A DNA stretch of 43,685 bases from an uncultured Treponema sp. GTDB lineage: Bacteria > Spirochaetota > Spirochaetia > Treponematales > Treponemataceae. Under the pieces are notes generated by a model. The model saw nothing but the letters and a program-made list of their open reading frames with translations, was not told where the DNA came from and searched no databases. The position numbers and the translations under genes are program-made. The stretch's first letter is position 1, and each line of letters opens with the position of its first letter. Below are positions 1 to 7,746 of this stretch, in pieces. Location: the NCBI GenBank assembly GCA_937902125.1, contig CALDIB010000012.1, positions 1-43,685 on the forward strand, read 5' to 3'.

Positions 1-4
1 AATT

Positions 5-787
5 TTACAAATATTTTTTTACGGAGTCAGCCCAAATTTTTACCGACAAACTGTGGGGCAAGTGGCGCTGGAGCCAAGACACACAGCGCACGGAAGAAAG
101 ATAAATCGAGCGGGCCTTTCCCCGCCGCGCGTCCTTTATGGCCTTTGCGGCCACCTTGTCGGCGCTGACAATCAACGGAAACTTCACCTTGAGGCCGTTC
201 AAGGTTTCGGGCAACAGGGCTGTCTTAATCCAGCCCGGGCAAACGGCGGTGACAGAGATTCCAGATTCCCGAAGCTCCTCTCCAAGCGCCCTTGTGTAGC
301 TGTAGACAAAGGCTTTTGTGGCCGCGTAAAGATTGATGTACGGAAGCGGACTAAAGGCGGATTGCGAGGCGACGTTCACTATATGGCAGCCGGCCTTCAT
401 GTAAGGAATGCAAATGTTGCAAAGCGCGGCCGCGGCGGCGCAATGGCTTGTCACGCTGTCGGAAATTTCTTGGACGGAAAAATCTTTGGAAAGACCAAAG
501 CGGCCTGAGCCGGCGTTGTTTATAAGCCAGCGGACTTCCACAGCAAAAGCGCCGCTTTCCGACTTAAGTTTTGCCTCCAGCGCTCCGTAAGACAAGGTGT
601 CGGACAAGTCCATTTGAAGGGGAAGGATTTTGGCGCCAAAATCGGCCTTTAAGCCTTCAAGCTTTTCGACATTCCGGCCAACCGCCCACAGCTCGTCAAC
701 TTCGTCAATAACTTGGCGGACAAACTCTTTTCCAAGTCCGCCGGCCGCTCCTGTAACTATAGCGATTATTTTCGCGCTTCCGTCCAT
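5..787 (-). CDS. Short-chain dehydrogenase/reductase (SDR)
   Basis: Probable NAD(P)-dependent cytosolic oxidoreductase of 260 aa; the substrate is unknown. The Rossmann glycine motif TGAAGGLG is at residues 12-19, NNAG at 90-93, the catalytic serine region at 141-143, and the YxxxK pair is Y154/K158 (YAATK). Length fits a classical SDR. The reading frame stays open upstream to 886, but that stretch lies in a tandem repeat. The ATG at 787 follows a purine-rich GGGGAATAATAAG and starts just before the first beta strand, so I chose it. The TAA stop is at 5-7. The gene stands alone here; what follows downstream is outside the window. Family call is firm, function is not. Confidence 0.9.
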   Translation of the reverse strand: MDGSAKIIAIVTGAAGGLGKEFVRQVIDEVDELWAVGRNVEKLEGLKADFGAKILPLQMDLSDTLSYGALEAKLKSESGAFAVEVRWLINNAGSGRFGLSKDFSVQEISDSVTSHCAAAAALCNICIPYMKAGCHIVNVASQSAFSPLPYINLYAATKAFVYSYTRALGEELRESGISVTAVCPGWIKTALLPETLNGLKVKFPLIVSADKVAAKAIKDARRGKARSIYLSSVRCVSWLQRHLPHSLSVKIWADSVKKYL

Positions 788-836
788 CTTATTATTCCCC
801 CGCCGCTTTTTTGATATGAAAACTGTTCGATGATTG

Positions 837-990
837 TAGCGCGTTTTATGAAAATTGTCACGCGCTCTTGCGAGCGCCACTGGCAATAGCGCGTTTTATT
901 AGAATTGTCACGCGCTTTTGCTAGTGGAATTATCGACCGCGCTCTTGCGAGCGCTACTGGCAATAGCGCGTTCTTAGAAAATTGTCAAGT
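837..990. repeat. Intergenic tandem repeat, about 50-nt unit
   Basis: Two adjacent units begin at 837 and 887 with TAGCGCGTTTTAT, and a third partial unit begins at 964. Each contains AATTGTCA, and units 1 and 2 continue with CGCGC. The segment CTCTTGCGAGCGC(C/T)ACTGGCAATAGCGCG occurs before units 2 and 3. CGCTCTTGCGAGCG forms a small hairpin. The array lies upstream of the SDR gene and appears non-coding, although one frame stays open through it. Confidence 0.7.
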
Positions 991-1019
991 TGTTTGCGCG
1001 GCAAGGTTCCTTGCATTTT

Positions 1020-1460
1020 TTAGCGCAGAGAAACATTCCTGATTGAAAGGTCTTTTTGCAGGCCCTTTTCCCCAAAGTCAAACACAAGGCAATTCACTTT
1101 TTTCCAGCTGAACAAGCCCTCGCTGTCATGCCACTTTTTCTCTATGTCGCTGCACGCGCCCGCATCGTTAAAGGTCTTTAGGGGAATCGAAACTTTATGC
1201 CACTTTCCGTCTGGAGGAACAAGATTGTCGTTTAAACTTGCGGCGCGTCTCCAAGGAAGCCCTTCCTTGCCCCTGCCTGAAATTTCCTTTTGCTTAAAGT
1301 AGGCTTGGATATTAAAGCCACTGGCTAAGAACAATTCCCTTATGAAAAGGAAGCGTCTTGTTCACCCGGGAAACTGACTTTCCTTCCGCAAAGGCAATGG
1401 AGGAGAGCGCCAAAATAAAAAGAGGGACGACAGCGAAAAAAAATTTTTGCGCTGCAAAAT
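1020..1460 (-). pseudogene. Remnant of a secreted carbohydrate-active enzyme
   Basis: A signal-peptide-like stretch (FFAVVPLFILALSSIAFA, about 1440-1390) continues to KGIVLSQWL and then hits a TAA near 1320. A +1 frame carries on through the same spot with a C-terminal beta-sandwich-like segment (DGKWHKVSIPL, FSWKKVNCLVFDFGEKG) that ends at 1020. KG-(I/V)-(N/V)-LS-W is typical of the start of GH5-type cellulases, and the tail resembles a carbohydrate-binding module. The catalytic domain is missing, the two parts are out of frame, and no good start codon precedes the signal peptide. I read this as a gene that lost its middle by deletion plus frameshift. The enzyme family assignment is tentative. 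Confidence 0.55.
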
Positions 1461-1517
1461 GTTCAAGAAAAATTGCAGTTCATTATATAGTCAAAAAGCC
1501 AAAAACGTAAATTTTTC

Positions 1518-1547
1518 TTGCGCGCGCCGCGGCCTTTGCGCTACAAT
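1518..1547 (+). promoter_or_regulatory. Putative sigma70 promoter of nudC
   Basis: TTGCGC (1518-1523), 18-nt spacer, TACAAT (1542-1547). The -10 box ends 6 nt before the ATG at 1554, so the transcript would start at or next to the start codon. No Shine-Dalgarno sequence is visible. Confidence 0.45.
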
Positions 1548-1553
1548 GCTTTC

Positions 1554-2375
1554 ATGCCAATCCTAGACCAAACAAACGGCGGAGATTTTTTTAACGCCCA
1601 AAAAGCGGCGGCCGCCAATTACATTTTTTGCGACCGGGACATTCTTCTTGAAAACGGCGCGCTTCCAAGCAAAGAATTTTACGAATCCTTTGCAGCGTCC
1701 CAAAAAGACGCCGGCAATTTGGACTGCGCCATTGTGGAGCTTCCGCAAAACTGCGCCGCCGCAAAACTGTCCCGCCGCCCAGAGTCTCTTGGCCAAGAAA
1801 GCGCTTCAACAAGCTTTGTTCCCCTGCGGGAATTCTGCCATAAAAATCCTGAGTTGGCTTCCGCCGCCTTGCGCGCCAAGGGCGTTTTGTTTTGGCGGGA
1901 CACATACCGACACTGCCCAAAATGCGGCGGCGCTTTTAAAAACGACAAGGCCGAAACCGCGCTTTTATGTCCGGCCTGCTCCTTCAAGATTTATCCCCGC
2001 ATAGAGCCCTGCGTCATTGTTTTGGTCAGGCGAAAAGACGAAATTTTATTGGTAAAGAACAAGAGGGCGCGCCGGGACTTTTATTCCTGCGTGGCGGGAT
2101 TCATTGAATTGGGCGAAAGCGCGGTTGAGGCCGCCAAACGGGAAGTCAAAGAGGAAGTTGGCCTTACGATAAAAAACGTCAAGAGCGTGGGAAGCCAAAG
2201 CTGGCCGTTTCCAGACCAATTGATGCTGGCCTTTACCGCCGACTGGGAGAGCGGCGACCTTGTTTTGCAAGAAGATGAAATCGCCGAAGCGCGCTGGTTC
2301 AAGCGGAACAATCTTCCGTCAATGGAAGAAATTCGCGGAAGCGTGGCTTGGAATTTAGTGAACGGAAATTTTTAG
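1554..2375 (+). CDS. nudC: NADH pyrophosphatase / RNA decapping Nudix hydrolase NudC
   Basis: Hydrolyses NAD(H) to NMN(H) and AMP and can remove NAD caps from RNA; cytosolic. 273 aa from the ATG at 1554. A four-cysteine zinc ribbon is present (C121, C124, C139, C142), then the Nudix box GX5EX7REUXEEXGU at 182-204, then SQSWPFP at 214-220. That last motif is the hallmark that separates NudC from other Nudix enzymes (canonical SQPWPFP, with one substitution). The frame extends upstream to a TTG at 1518, but that is promoter sequence. It converges with metY, with 61 nt between the stops. Confidence 0.93.
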   Translation: MPILDQTNGGDFFNAQKAAAANYIFCDRDILLENGALPSKEFYESFAASQKDAGNLDCAIVELPQNCAAAKLSRRPESLGQESASTSFVPLREFCHKNPELASAALRAKGVLFWRDTYRHCPKCGGAFKNDKAETALLCPACSFKIYPRIEPCVIVLVRRKDEILLVKNKRARRDFYSCVAGFIELGESAVEAAKREVKEEVGLTIKNVKSVGSQSWPFPDQLMLAFTADWESGDLVLQEDEIAEARWFKRNNLPSMEEIRGSVAWNLVNGNF

Positions 2376-2409
2376 CGGCGGACCTTAAATACTTTCAAAC
2401 AGCCGCCGC
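2375..2409. terminator. GC-rich hairpin between convergent nudC and metY
   Basis: GCGGCGG (2375-2381) pairs with CCGCCGC (2403-2409) around a 21-nt loop. No long T-run follows on either strand, so a terminator role is weakly supported. Confidence 0.3.
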
Positions 2410-2436
2410 CTTTACTGCCGGCGACCGTTTTTCGCG

Positions 2437-3711
2437 TCAGACGCAAGCCAAGGCCTGCTTTAAATCGCCAATCAAGTCTTCCTTGTCTTCAAGGCCGCAA
2501 GAAAGGCGAATCAAGCCGGCAGGAATTCCAGCGGCGACAAGCTGCTCGTCCGACATTTGCCTGTGGGTGCTGGTGGCCGGATTAAGGCAGCAAGAGCGGG
2601 CGTCGGCGACATGGGTTTCTATTGAGAAAACCTTCAGTGCCTTCATAAACTTTTGCGCCGCGTCTCTTCCGCCTTTAAGCTCAAAGCTTACCACGCCGCA
2701 TCCGCCGTCCGGCAAATATTTTTTCGCAAGCTGGTAATACTTGTTTCCTGGCAAGCCCGAATAATTTACGGAAGCCACTTTTTCTTGGCCGTCCAAAAAT
2801 TCCGCCACGGCCTGTCCGTTTTGAGCGTGCCGGGCCATGCGGACGTGCAAGGATTCCAAACCAAGGTTAAGGATAAAGGCGCTTTGCGGGGATTGGCTGC
2901 ATCCAAAGTCTCGCATCAATTGCGCCGTCGCCTTTGTGATAAAAGCGCCCGTCTGGCCAAACTTTTTTGCGTAGGCGATTCCGTGGTAGGACTCGTCAGG
3001 CTCGCAAAGGCCCGGAAATTTGTCGGCGTGGGCCAGCCAGTCAAATTTTCCCGAGTCAATGATGGCGCCGCCCACGCAAGAGCCGTGGCCGTCCATGTAT
3101 TTTGTGGTGGAATGGGTAACGATGTCGGCTCCCCACTCAATCGGGCGGCAATGGACCGGCGTGGGAAAGGTATTGTCAACGATAAGGGGAACTCCATGCG
3201 CGCGGGCGGCTTTGGCAAACTTTTCTATGTCCAAAACCGTGAGCGCCGGGTTCGCGATTGTCTCTCCAAAAAGCGCCTTTGTGTTTGGCCTAAAGGCTGC
3301 GTTCAACTCTTCTTCGCTTGCGTCCGGCGAAACGAAAGTCGCCTGAATTCCCATTTTGGCCATGGTGACTGAAATCAAGTTGAAGGTTCCGCCATAGATT
3401 GAAGAGGAAGCCACTATGTGGCCGCCGTTTTCGCAAATGTTGAACAAGGCAAAAAAGTTCGCCGCCTGTCCGCTGGAAGTGAGCATGGCCGCCGAGCCTC
3501 CTTCCAACGCCGCGATTTTGGCGGCCACCATGTCGCAAGTGGGATTTTGCAGGCGGGAATAAAAGTAACCCGACACCTCCAAATCGAACAAGGCGCCCAT
3601 GGCCTCGCTTGTGTCGTATTTAAAAGTCGTAGATTGAATTATAGGCATTTGCCGCGGCTCGCCGTTTTTGGGAGTGTAGCCCGCCTGCACGCATTTTGTG
3701 TTAAGCTTCAT
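2437..3711 (-). CDS. metY: O-acetylhomoserine sulfhydrylase (MetY)
   Basis: PLP enzyme of the Cys/Met metabolism family that joins sulfide or methanethiol to O-acetylhomoserine, giving homocysteine or methionine. 424 aa, normal for MetY. The PLP lysine is K204 in HSTTKYMDGHG; YSRLQNPT (51-58) and the SSGQAA turn (79-84) belong to the family. The insert-bearing C-terminal half and the DGHG after the lysine favour MetY over cystathionine lyases. The start has the Shine-Dalgarno AGGAG 7 nt upstream. It lies 8 nt downstream of ilvB and is probably cotranscribed. It matters to the nitrogenase-like cluster 9 kb away because MetY is the enzyme able to capture methanethiol. Confidence 0.88.
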   Translation of the reverse strand: MKLNTKCVQAGYTPKNGEPRQMPIIQSTTFKYDTSEAMGALFDLEVSGYFYSRLQNPTCDMVAAKIAALEGGSAAMLTSSGQAANFFALFNICENGGHIVASSSIYGGTFNLISVTMAKMGIQATFVSPDASEEELNAAFRPNTKALFGETIANPALTVLDIEKFAKAARAHGVPLIVDNTFPTPVHCRPIEWGADIVTHSTTKYMDGHGSCVGGAIIDSGKFDWLAHADKFPGLCEPDESYHGIAYAKKFGQTGAFITKATAQLMRDFGCSQSPQSAFILNLGLESLHVRMARHAQNGQAVAEFLDGQEKVASVNYSGLPGNKYYQLAKKYLPDGGCGVVSFELKGGRDAAQKFMKALKVFSIETHVADARSCCLNPATSTHRQMSDEQLVAAGIPAGLIRLSCGLEDKEDLIGDLKQALACV

Positions 3712-3719
3712 ATTTACTC

Positions 3720-5432
3720 CTAATTAATGCTGTCGATATTGGCCTTGCCGGCCATTACATAGGGAAGAACGTCTTCGTCAGCGTCAATCTTAACGCGGAC
3801 AAAGGCGGGCGCCTTTCTTGCCGGGTCAAAAACTTTTTTGGCCCAATCTTTGTCACTGTCAGCGTCAAAGGTTTGAATGCCAAAGCCCGCCGCAATGTTC
3901 AGCAAGTCAGGCCTTTTTTCAAAAACGCTGGCGCTGAAATTTTTGTCAAAGATGTATTTTTGTTGCTGGCGAACCATTCCCAAAGTTCCGTTTTCAAAAA
4001 CAAGGACAACGACGTTCAGTTTTTGCTCGGCCAAAGTCGCCAGCTCCTGAATGTTCATCATAATCGAGCCGTCGCCCGATATGCAGACAACGCGCTTTTG
4101 CGGATTGGCCAGCGCGGCGCCAATCGCGGCCGGAAGGCCAAAGCCCATGGTTCCCAAAGAGCCTGAAGTCAAGAAAGTACGCGGCTCCTGGACAGGATAG
4201 TATTGCGCGGCCCACATTTGGTGCTGGCCTACGTCTGTCGTTACGATTATGTTTTTGCTGGGAAGCGAGGCGAGCAAGGCGCGGGGATTGGTCAAGCCGG
4301 TCTTTTTGTTGCGTCCGCATTCAAGCGTAAAAGTTTTCTTTCGCAAGGCCGACATTTTTTCCAGCCAAGCTTTTCGCGCGGCGGCGGCTTCCTTGTTAAA
4401 CGAAGCTTTCTTTTCGCGGACAAGTTCGGCCAGCGCGGCGAGGGAGCTTTCCAAGTCACAGACAATGGAAATGTCGGCGCTAAATATTTTGTTCACTTCG
4501 GCCGCGTCGATGTCGATGTGGACGATTTTTGCCTTGGGACAGAACTCTTTTGCCAATCCAATCGCGCGGTCGTCAAAGCGGACGCCGAGCGCGAGAACCA
4601 AGTCCGCGTCATGCATCGCCTGGTTTGCCGCGACCGAGCCGTGCATTCCGACCATTCCCAAATAAGCGGGGTCTGTCGCGGGAACGGCTCCGATTCCCAT
4701 AAGGCTTGACACGGCCGGAATCTTGTAAAGGCCAAAAAGCGCCTTAAGGTATTTCGCGACCTCGACGGAATTGCAGCCGCCTCCCAAATAGGCGACAGGC
4801 TTTTTGCTTTTGTCCATCGCGGCAAAAATCGCCTTTAAGCGCGCGGGGATTTCTTTTTTGCTTGTGTGGAATCTGACTTCTTTTTTTGCCGAAGTTATTT
4901 TTGGCCAAGAGGAAAACTCAACTTCCTCAAGTTGAACGTTTCTGGGAACGTCAATCAAGACAGGGCCGGGGCGGCCGCTCGTGGCGATTTCAAACGCCTT
5001 GGGAATCGCGGTCAAAAGTTCGGCCGCGCTTTTCACCATCATGCTGTGCTTTGTAATCGGGAACGAAAGGCCAAAAGTGTCGGCCTCTTGAAAAGCGTCC
5101 GTTCCAATCATGGAAAGGTTCACCTGCCCCGTAATGGCGATTATGGGAATGGAATCGCATCGCGCGTCGGCGATGGCAGTCAAAAGGTTCATCGCGCCGG
5201 GGCCGCTGGTGGCCATGCAAACGGCGGGCTTTCCAGTAGTTCGGGCAAATCCTTGGGCAATGAAGCCGGCGGCCTGTTCCTGCCTGACCAAAACATGCTT
5301 GATTCCGCTCCGGGCAAGTTCGTCGTAAAGGGGCAAAATGGAGCCGCCGGGAATACCCGCCACGGTCGTGATTTTATGAGCCTTTAAAAGTTCGCAAATT
5401 ATCTGTGAGCCGGTCTTTTTCATGCCGAACAT
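3720..5432 (-). CDS. ilvB: Acetolactate synthase, large (catalytic) subunit
   Basis: ThDP enzyme of branched-chain amino acid synthesis; condenses pyruvate with pyruvate or 2-oxobutyrate. About 570 aa. The ThDP-activating glutamate is E52 in RQEQAAGF. The ThDP/Mg motif starts at GDGSIMMNIQE and continues to the NGTLGMVRQQQ segment typical of IlvB. IPGG and ATSGPGAMNL near the N-terminus are also characteristic. The start is ambiguous: ATG 5432 has a weak GGTAAG upstream, ATG 5423 is a second option, and the frame is open to a TTG at 5459. No small subunit (ilvN/ilvH) is adjacent. metY follows after 8 nt. Confidence 0.88.
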   Translation of the reverse strand: MFGMKKTGSQIICELLKAHKITTVAGIPGGSILPLYDELARSGIKHVLVRQEQAAGFIAQGFARTTGKPAVCMATSGPGAMNLLTAIADARCDSIPIIAITGQVNLSMIGTDAFQEADTFGLSFPITKHSMMVKSAAELLTAIPKAFEIATSGRPGPVLIDVPRNVQLEEVEFSSWPKITSAKKEVRFHTSKKEIPARLKAIFAAMDKSKKPVAYLGGGCNSVEVAKYLKALFGLYKIPAVSSLMGIGAVPATDPAYLGMVGMHGSVAANQAMHDADLVLALGVRFDDRAIGLAKEFCPKAKIVHIDIDAAEVNKIFSADISIVCDLESSLAALAELVREKKASFNKEAAAARKAWLEKMSALRKKTFTLECGRNKKTGLTNPRALLASLPSKNIIVTTDVGQHQMWAAQYYPVQEPRTFLTSGSLGTMGFGLPAAIGAALANPQKRVVCISGDGSIMMNIQELATLAEQKLNVVVLVFENGTLGMVRQQQKYIFDKNFSASVFEKRPDLLNIAAGFGIQTFDADSDKDWAKKVFDPARKAPAFVRVKIDADEDVLPYVMAGKANIDSIN

Positions 5433-5471
5433 CTTACCAAAATGAAAGACAAAATTCAATCTTAAGAAAAC

Positions 5472-5499
5472 AAAAAAGGCCGCCCTATCGGACAGCCTT
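5472..5499 (-). terminator. Rho-independent terminator after tRNA-Ala
   Basis: On the minus strand AAGGCTGTCC-GATA-GGGCGGCCTT forms a 10-bp stem (two G-U pairs) followed by a run of T. It begins 5 nt after the tRNA 3' end. Confidence 0.8.
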
Positions 5500-5504
5500 G
5501 AAAG

Positions 5505-5577
5505 TGGAGTATATCGGACTCGAACCGACCACCTATAGATTGCGAACCTATCGCTCTACCAGATGAGCTAATACCCC
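5505..5577 (-). tRNA. tRNA-Ala (anticodon CGC)
   Basis: 73-nt cloverleaf on the minus strand. The acceptor stem pairs GGGGTAT with ATACTCC and includes the G3-U70 wobble that identifies alanine tRNAs. The D arm contains AGCTCATCTGGTAGAGC. The anticodon stem is ATAGG/TCTAT with loop TTCGCAA, giving CGC, which reads GCG. The T arm contains GGTTCGAGTCC. CCA is not encoded. A terminator follows directly. Confidence 0.93.
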
Positions 5578-5640
5578 AAGCAAGAATTAGTATAGCGCAT
5601 TTTTCCAGCTTTGTTCAAGTGGCGCGGAAAAAAAAATCCA

Positions 5641-5712
5641 TTGACAGGCGGCAAAGCGCGCGTTATACTTCGCGGACGCGGAAAACGCGGCATAATATTA
5701 TCATAATATTAT
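5641..5712 (+). promoter_or_regulatory. Promoter of the MATE gene with tandem palindromic repeat
   Basis: TTGACA (5641-5646), exactly 17 nt, TATACT (5664-5669): a near-consensus sigma70 promoter. Downstream, in the expected 5' UTR, CATAATATTAT occurs twice back to back (5691-5701 and 5702-5712). Each copy contains the palindrome ATAATATTAT, so this could be an operator for a local repressor. The ATG is at 5722. Confidence 0.65.
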
Positions 5713-5721
5713 ATAGAAAGT

Positions 5722-7071
5722 ATGAGCGAAAAAGTTAAAGAAATTAAGGGTTATTTTCTCCGCCTTTTGGCAATCGCGGTTCCGCTGATTTTGAGCAACC
5801 TCATAAACCAAGCGCAAATGTTGATAGACCGAATTTTTTGGGGCCGCGCCAACGCCTTGTACATGAGCGTTTTAGGAAACGTCAGCGCTCCCCTTTGGAC
5901 AACAATGTCGGTGTGCTTTTCAATCGCCACAGGAGCCTCAATTTTAATTAGCCAAAACGTCGGCGCCCAAAACAAGGCGCGGGTGGAAGAATATTCAGGC
6001 GCCCTTTTGGCATACAACAACATTTTGCCCTTGGCGCTTTTCTTTTTGTGGAGCCTTGGGCCGGCCGCAATTTTTAGAATGATGGGAGTGTCCGACACAT
6101 TGCTTCCCCTTTGCGTGGACTACGCGCGCTATTCCTCTCCTGTGTTCTTGGTATTGGGCTTGGGCTGCTCGTTCACGGTGATTTTCCAAACTTCCAACCA
6201 CACAAAGCATTTGGCCATCTGGAGCGCCATTCGCTCAATCACAAACATATTCTTGGACTGGGTTTTGATTTTTGGAAAGTTCGGATTTCCAACCATGGGA
6301 GTCAAAGGAGCCGCCATAGGAACGGCAATCGCCGAATACTTGGGCGGCGCCTACATGCTGGCGGCCTTTCTTAAAAGTTCAAGGCTTCCGACCCGTCCAA
6401 GCCTCAAGACCCTAAAAGGCGCCAAATTCAAAAGCTTTCTTCATTCCGCCCGCCTTGGAATAAACACGGCGCTGGAAGACTTTTTTTGGAATTTTGGAAA
6501 CATCGCCATAATCCGCATCCTCAACTCAATCAACGAGCTGGCGGCGGGAATTTATTCGATAATATTCGGCGTGGAAATTTTGGCTGTGGTGATTGTGGGC
6601 GCCTTGGGAAGCGCCACCATGACCTTGGGCTCTGAAGCGGTTGGAAAAAGCGACAAAAGGCAATTCATCGGAGTTTGCGCGGCGGCCTACGCGCTTTGCC
6701 TCATTGTTATTCTGGAGATGCTGGCCGCCTCCATCATCGCGCCGAAATGGATAATTTCAGTTTTCACAAAAGACAAGTCAGTAATAGAAAGTTCGGCAAT
6801 ATACTTGCTTTTCATTTCGATAAACCTTTTCGCAAAGTCTGGAAACATAATAATCGGAAACGGAATCCGAGCCAGCGGCGACACAAGATGGATGTTCTTC
6901 ACCCAAATCTTCGGCACCGTCTTCATCATCGCCTGCGCCTGCTTTTTTGCGTTCACCTTGCGCCTTGGAGTGGCAGGAGTTTTTCTTGCGGTAATCGCCG
7001 ACGAAGGAGTCCGCTGCGTCATAAACTTCGCCAAGTATCTTAGGATATGCAAAAAGTCGCCGCTCTTTTAA
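5722..7071 (+). CDS. MATE family multidrug/metabolite exporter
   Basis: Integral inner-membrane Na+- or H+-coupled exporter, 449 aa, with about 12 predicted hydrophobic helices, the usual MATE size. The N-terminus AVPLILSNLINQAQMLIDRIFWG and the internal GVKGAAIGTAIAEYLGG are typical MATE/DinF signatures, and the two halves resemble each other. It has its own strong promoter and ends 57 nt before the next gene. The substrate cannot be inferred. The start ATG has only a weak GAAAG ribosome-binding site. Confidence 0.88.
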   Translation: MSEKVKEIKGYFLRLLAIAVPLILSNLINQAQMLIDRIFWGRANALYMSVLGNVSAPLWTTMSVCFSIATGASILISQNVGAQNKARVEEYSGALLAYNNILPLALFFLWSLGPAAIFRMMGVSDTLLPLCVDYARYSSPVFLVLGLGCSFTVIFQTSNHTKHLAIWSAIRSITNIFLDWVLIFGKFGFPTMGVKGAAIGTAIAEYLGGAYMLAAFLKSSRLPTRPSLKTLKGAKFKSFLHSARLGINTALEDFFWNFGNIAIIRILNSINELAAGIYSIIFGVEILAVVIVGALGSATMTLGSEAVGKSDKRQFIGVCAAAYALCLIVILEMLAASIIAPKWIISVFTKDKSVIESSAIYLLFISINLFAKSGNIIIGNGIRASGDTRWMFFTQIFGTVFIIACACFFAFTLRLGVAGVFLAVIADEGVRCVINFAKYLRICKKSPLF

Positions 7072-7083
7072 GGCGTTCCAAAA

Positions 7084-7107
7084 CGGCTTGAAAGCCGGCC
7101 TTTCTTT
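7084..7107 (+). terminator. Short hairpin with T-rich tail after the MATE gene
   Basis: CGGCTT (7084-7089) and AAGCCG (7092-7097) form a tight inverted repeat followed by GCCTTTCTTTTC. The loop is very small and the T-run is interrupted, so this is a weak call. It overlaps the -35 box of the next promoter. Confidence 0.35.
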
Positions 7108-7117
7108 TCGATATAAT
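7088..7117 (+). promoter_or_regulatory. Putative promoter of the 7129 gene
   Basis: TTGAAA (7088-7093), 18-nt spacer, TATAAT (7112-7117). The start codon at 7129 is 11 nt beyond the -10 box, leaving a leader of about 4 nt. Confidence 0.5.
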
Positions 7118-7128
7118 TTTTTCAGCTT

Positions 7129-7746
7129 ATGGACACAAAAATAATTTTAGAAACGATTGGCTACGCCGGCTCCGCCTTGGTTGTCATTTCAATGATGTTG
7201 ACTTCGGTTTTTAGGCTTAGGCTTGTGAACATTTTGGGAAGCGCCCTGTCCTTCTTTTACGCGCTGGCGGTCAAGGCGTATCCGGTGGCGCTTTTAAACG
7301 GCTTTTTGATAGTCGTGAACGCGATAAAAATTCTTCAATTTTTCAGAGTGGAAAAATCCTACTCCCTGATTGAGTCAAAGGGCGGCGCGGGCCTTCCCCA
7401 ATACTTGGCCCAAAAATACAACGACGACATCTTGAATTTTTTTCCAGACTTTAAAGGCTTTGACCAAGACGACATGGTTTTTATATTGATGGACGGCGAC
7501 AACGCCACGGGAATCGCGGCGGGAAGCGTTGACAGCCAAAAAAACTTTTTCATAAAAATAGACTACACCACTCCTGCCTACAGGGACAATTCCGCGGGCT
7601 TTTTTCTTTACAAGGAAATCGCGGCGCTGGGTTGCAAAAAAGCTGTTTTTGAAACAAGCTCCAAAAACCACGAAGACTATTTATACAAAATGGGCTTTGT
7701 AAAAATCAGCCGGGGAAAATACGTCAAGGAACTGCAAAATCCATGA
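7129..7746 (+). CDS. Small membrane domain joined to a GNAT-like domain
   Basis: 205 aa. Residues 1-75 hold about three hydrophobic segments resembling YgjV/SemiSWEET-type inner-membrane proteins (IGYAGSALVVISMMLTSVFR, LVNILGSALSFFYALAVK). Residues 85-205 are soluble and end with an alternating strand/helix pattern (KAVFETSSKNHEDYLYKMGFVKI) like the C-terminal part of a GNAT acyltransferase. The clear acetyl-CoA loop (R/Q-x-x-G-x-G/A) is not obvious, so the fold is inferred and activity is doubtful. The stop codon overlaps the start of the permease gene (ATGA), so the two are translationally coupled and may work together. Function unknown. Confidence 0.72.
   Translation: MDTKIILETIGYAGSALVVISMMLTSVFRLRLVNILGSALSFFYALAVKAYPVALLNGFLIVVNAIKILQFFRVEKSYSLIESKGGAGLPQYLAQKYNDDILNFFPDFKGFDQDDMVFILMDGDNATGIAAGSVDSQKNFFIKIDYTTPAYRDNSAGFFLYKEIAALGCKKAVFETSSKNHEDYLYKMGFVKISRGKYVKELQNP

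Noticed and set aside
766..963. Arginine-rich peptide encoded across the tandem repeat
   Set aside because: The frame exists only because the repeat unit lacks stops in one phase; no ribosome site or family resemblance.
2653..3372. Long plus-strand frame opposite metY, and similar frames opposite ilvB, mccAB and the nitrogenase-like genes
   Set aside because: They mirror strong coding genes on the other strand, lack ribosome sites and have no family signatures.
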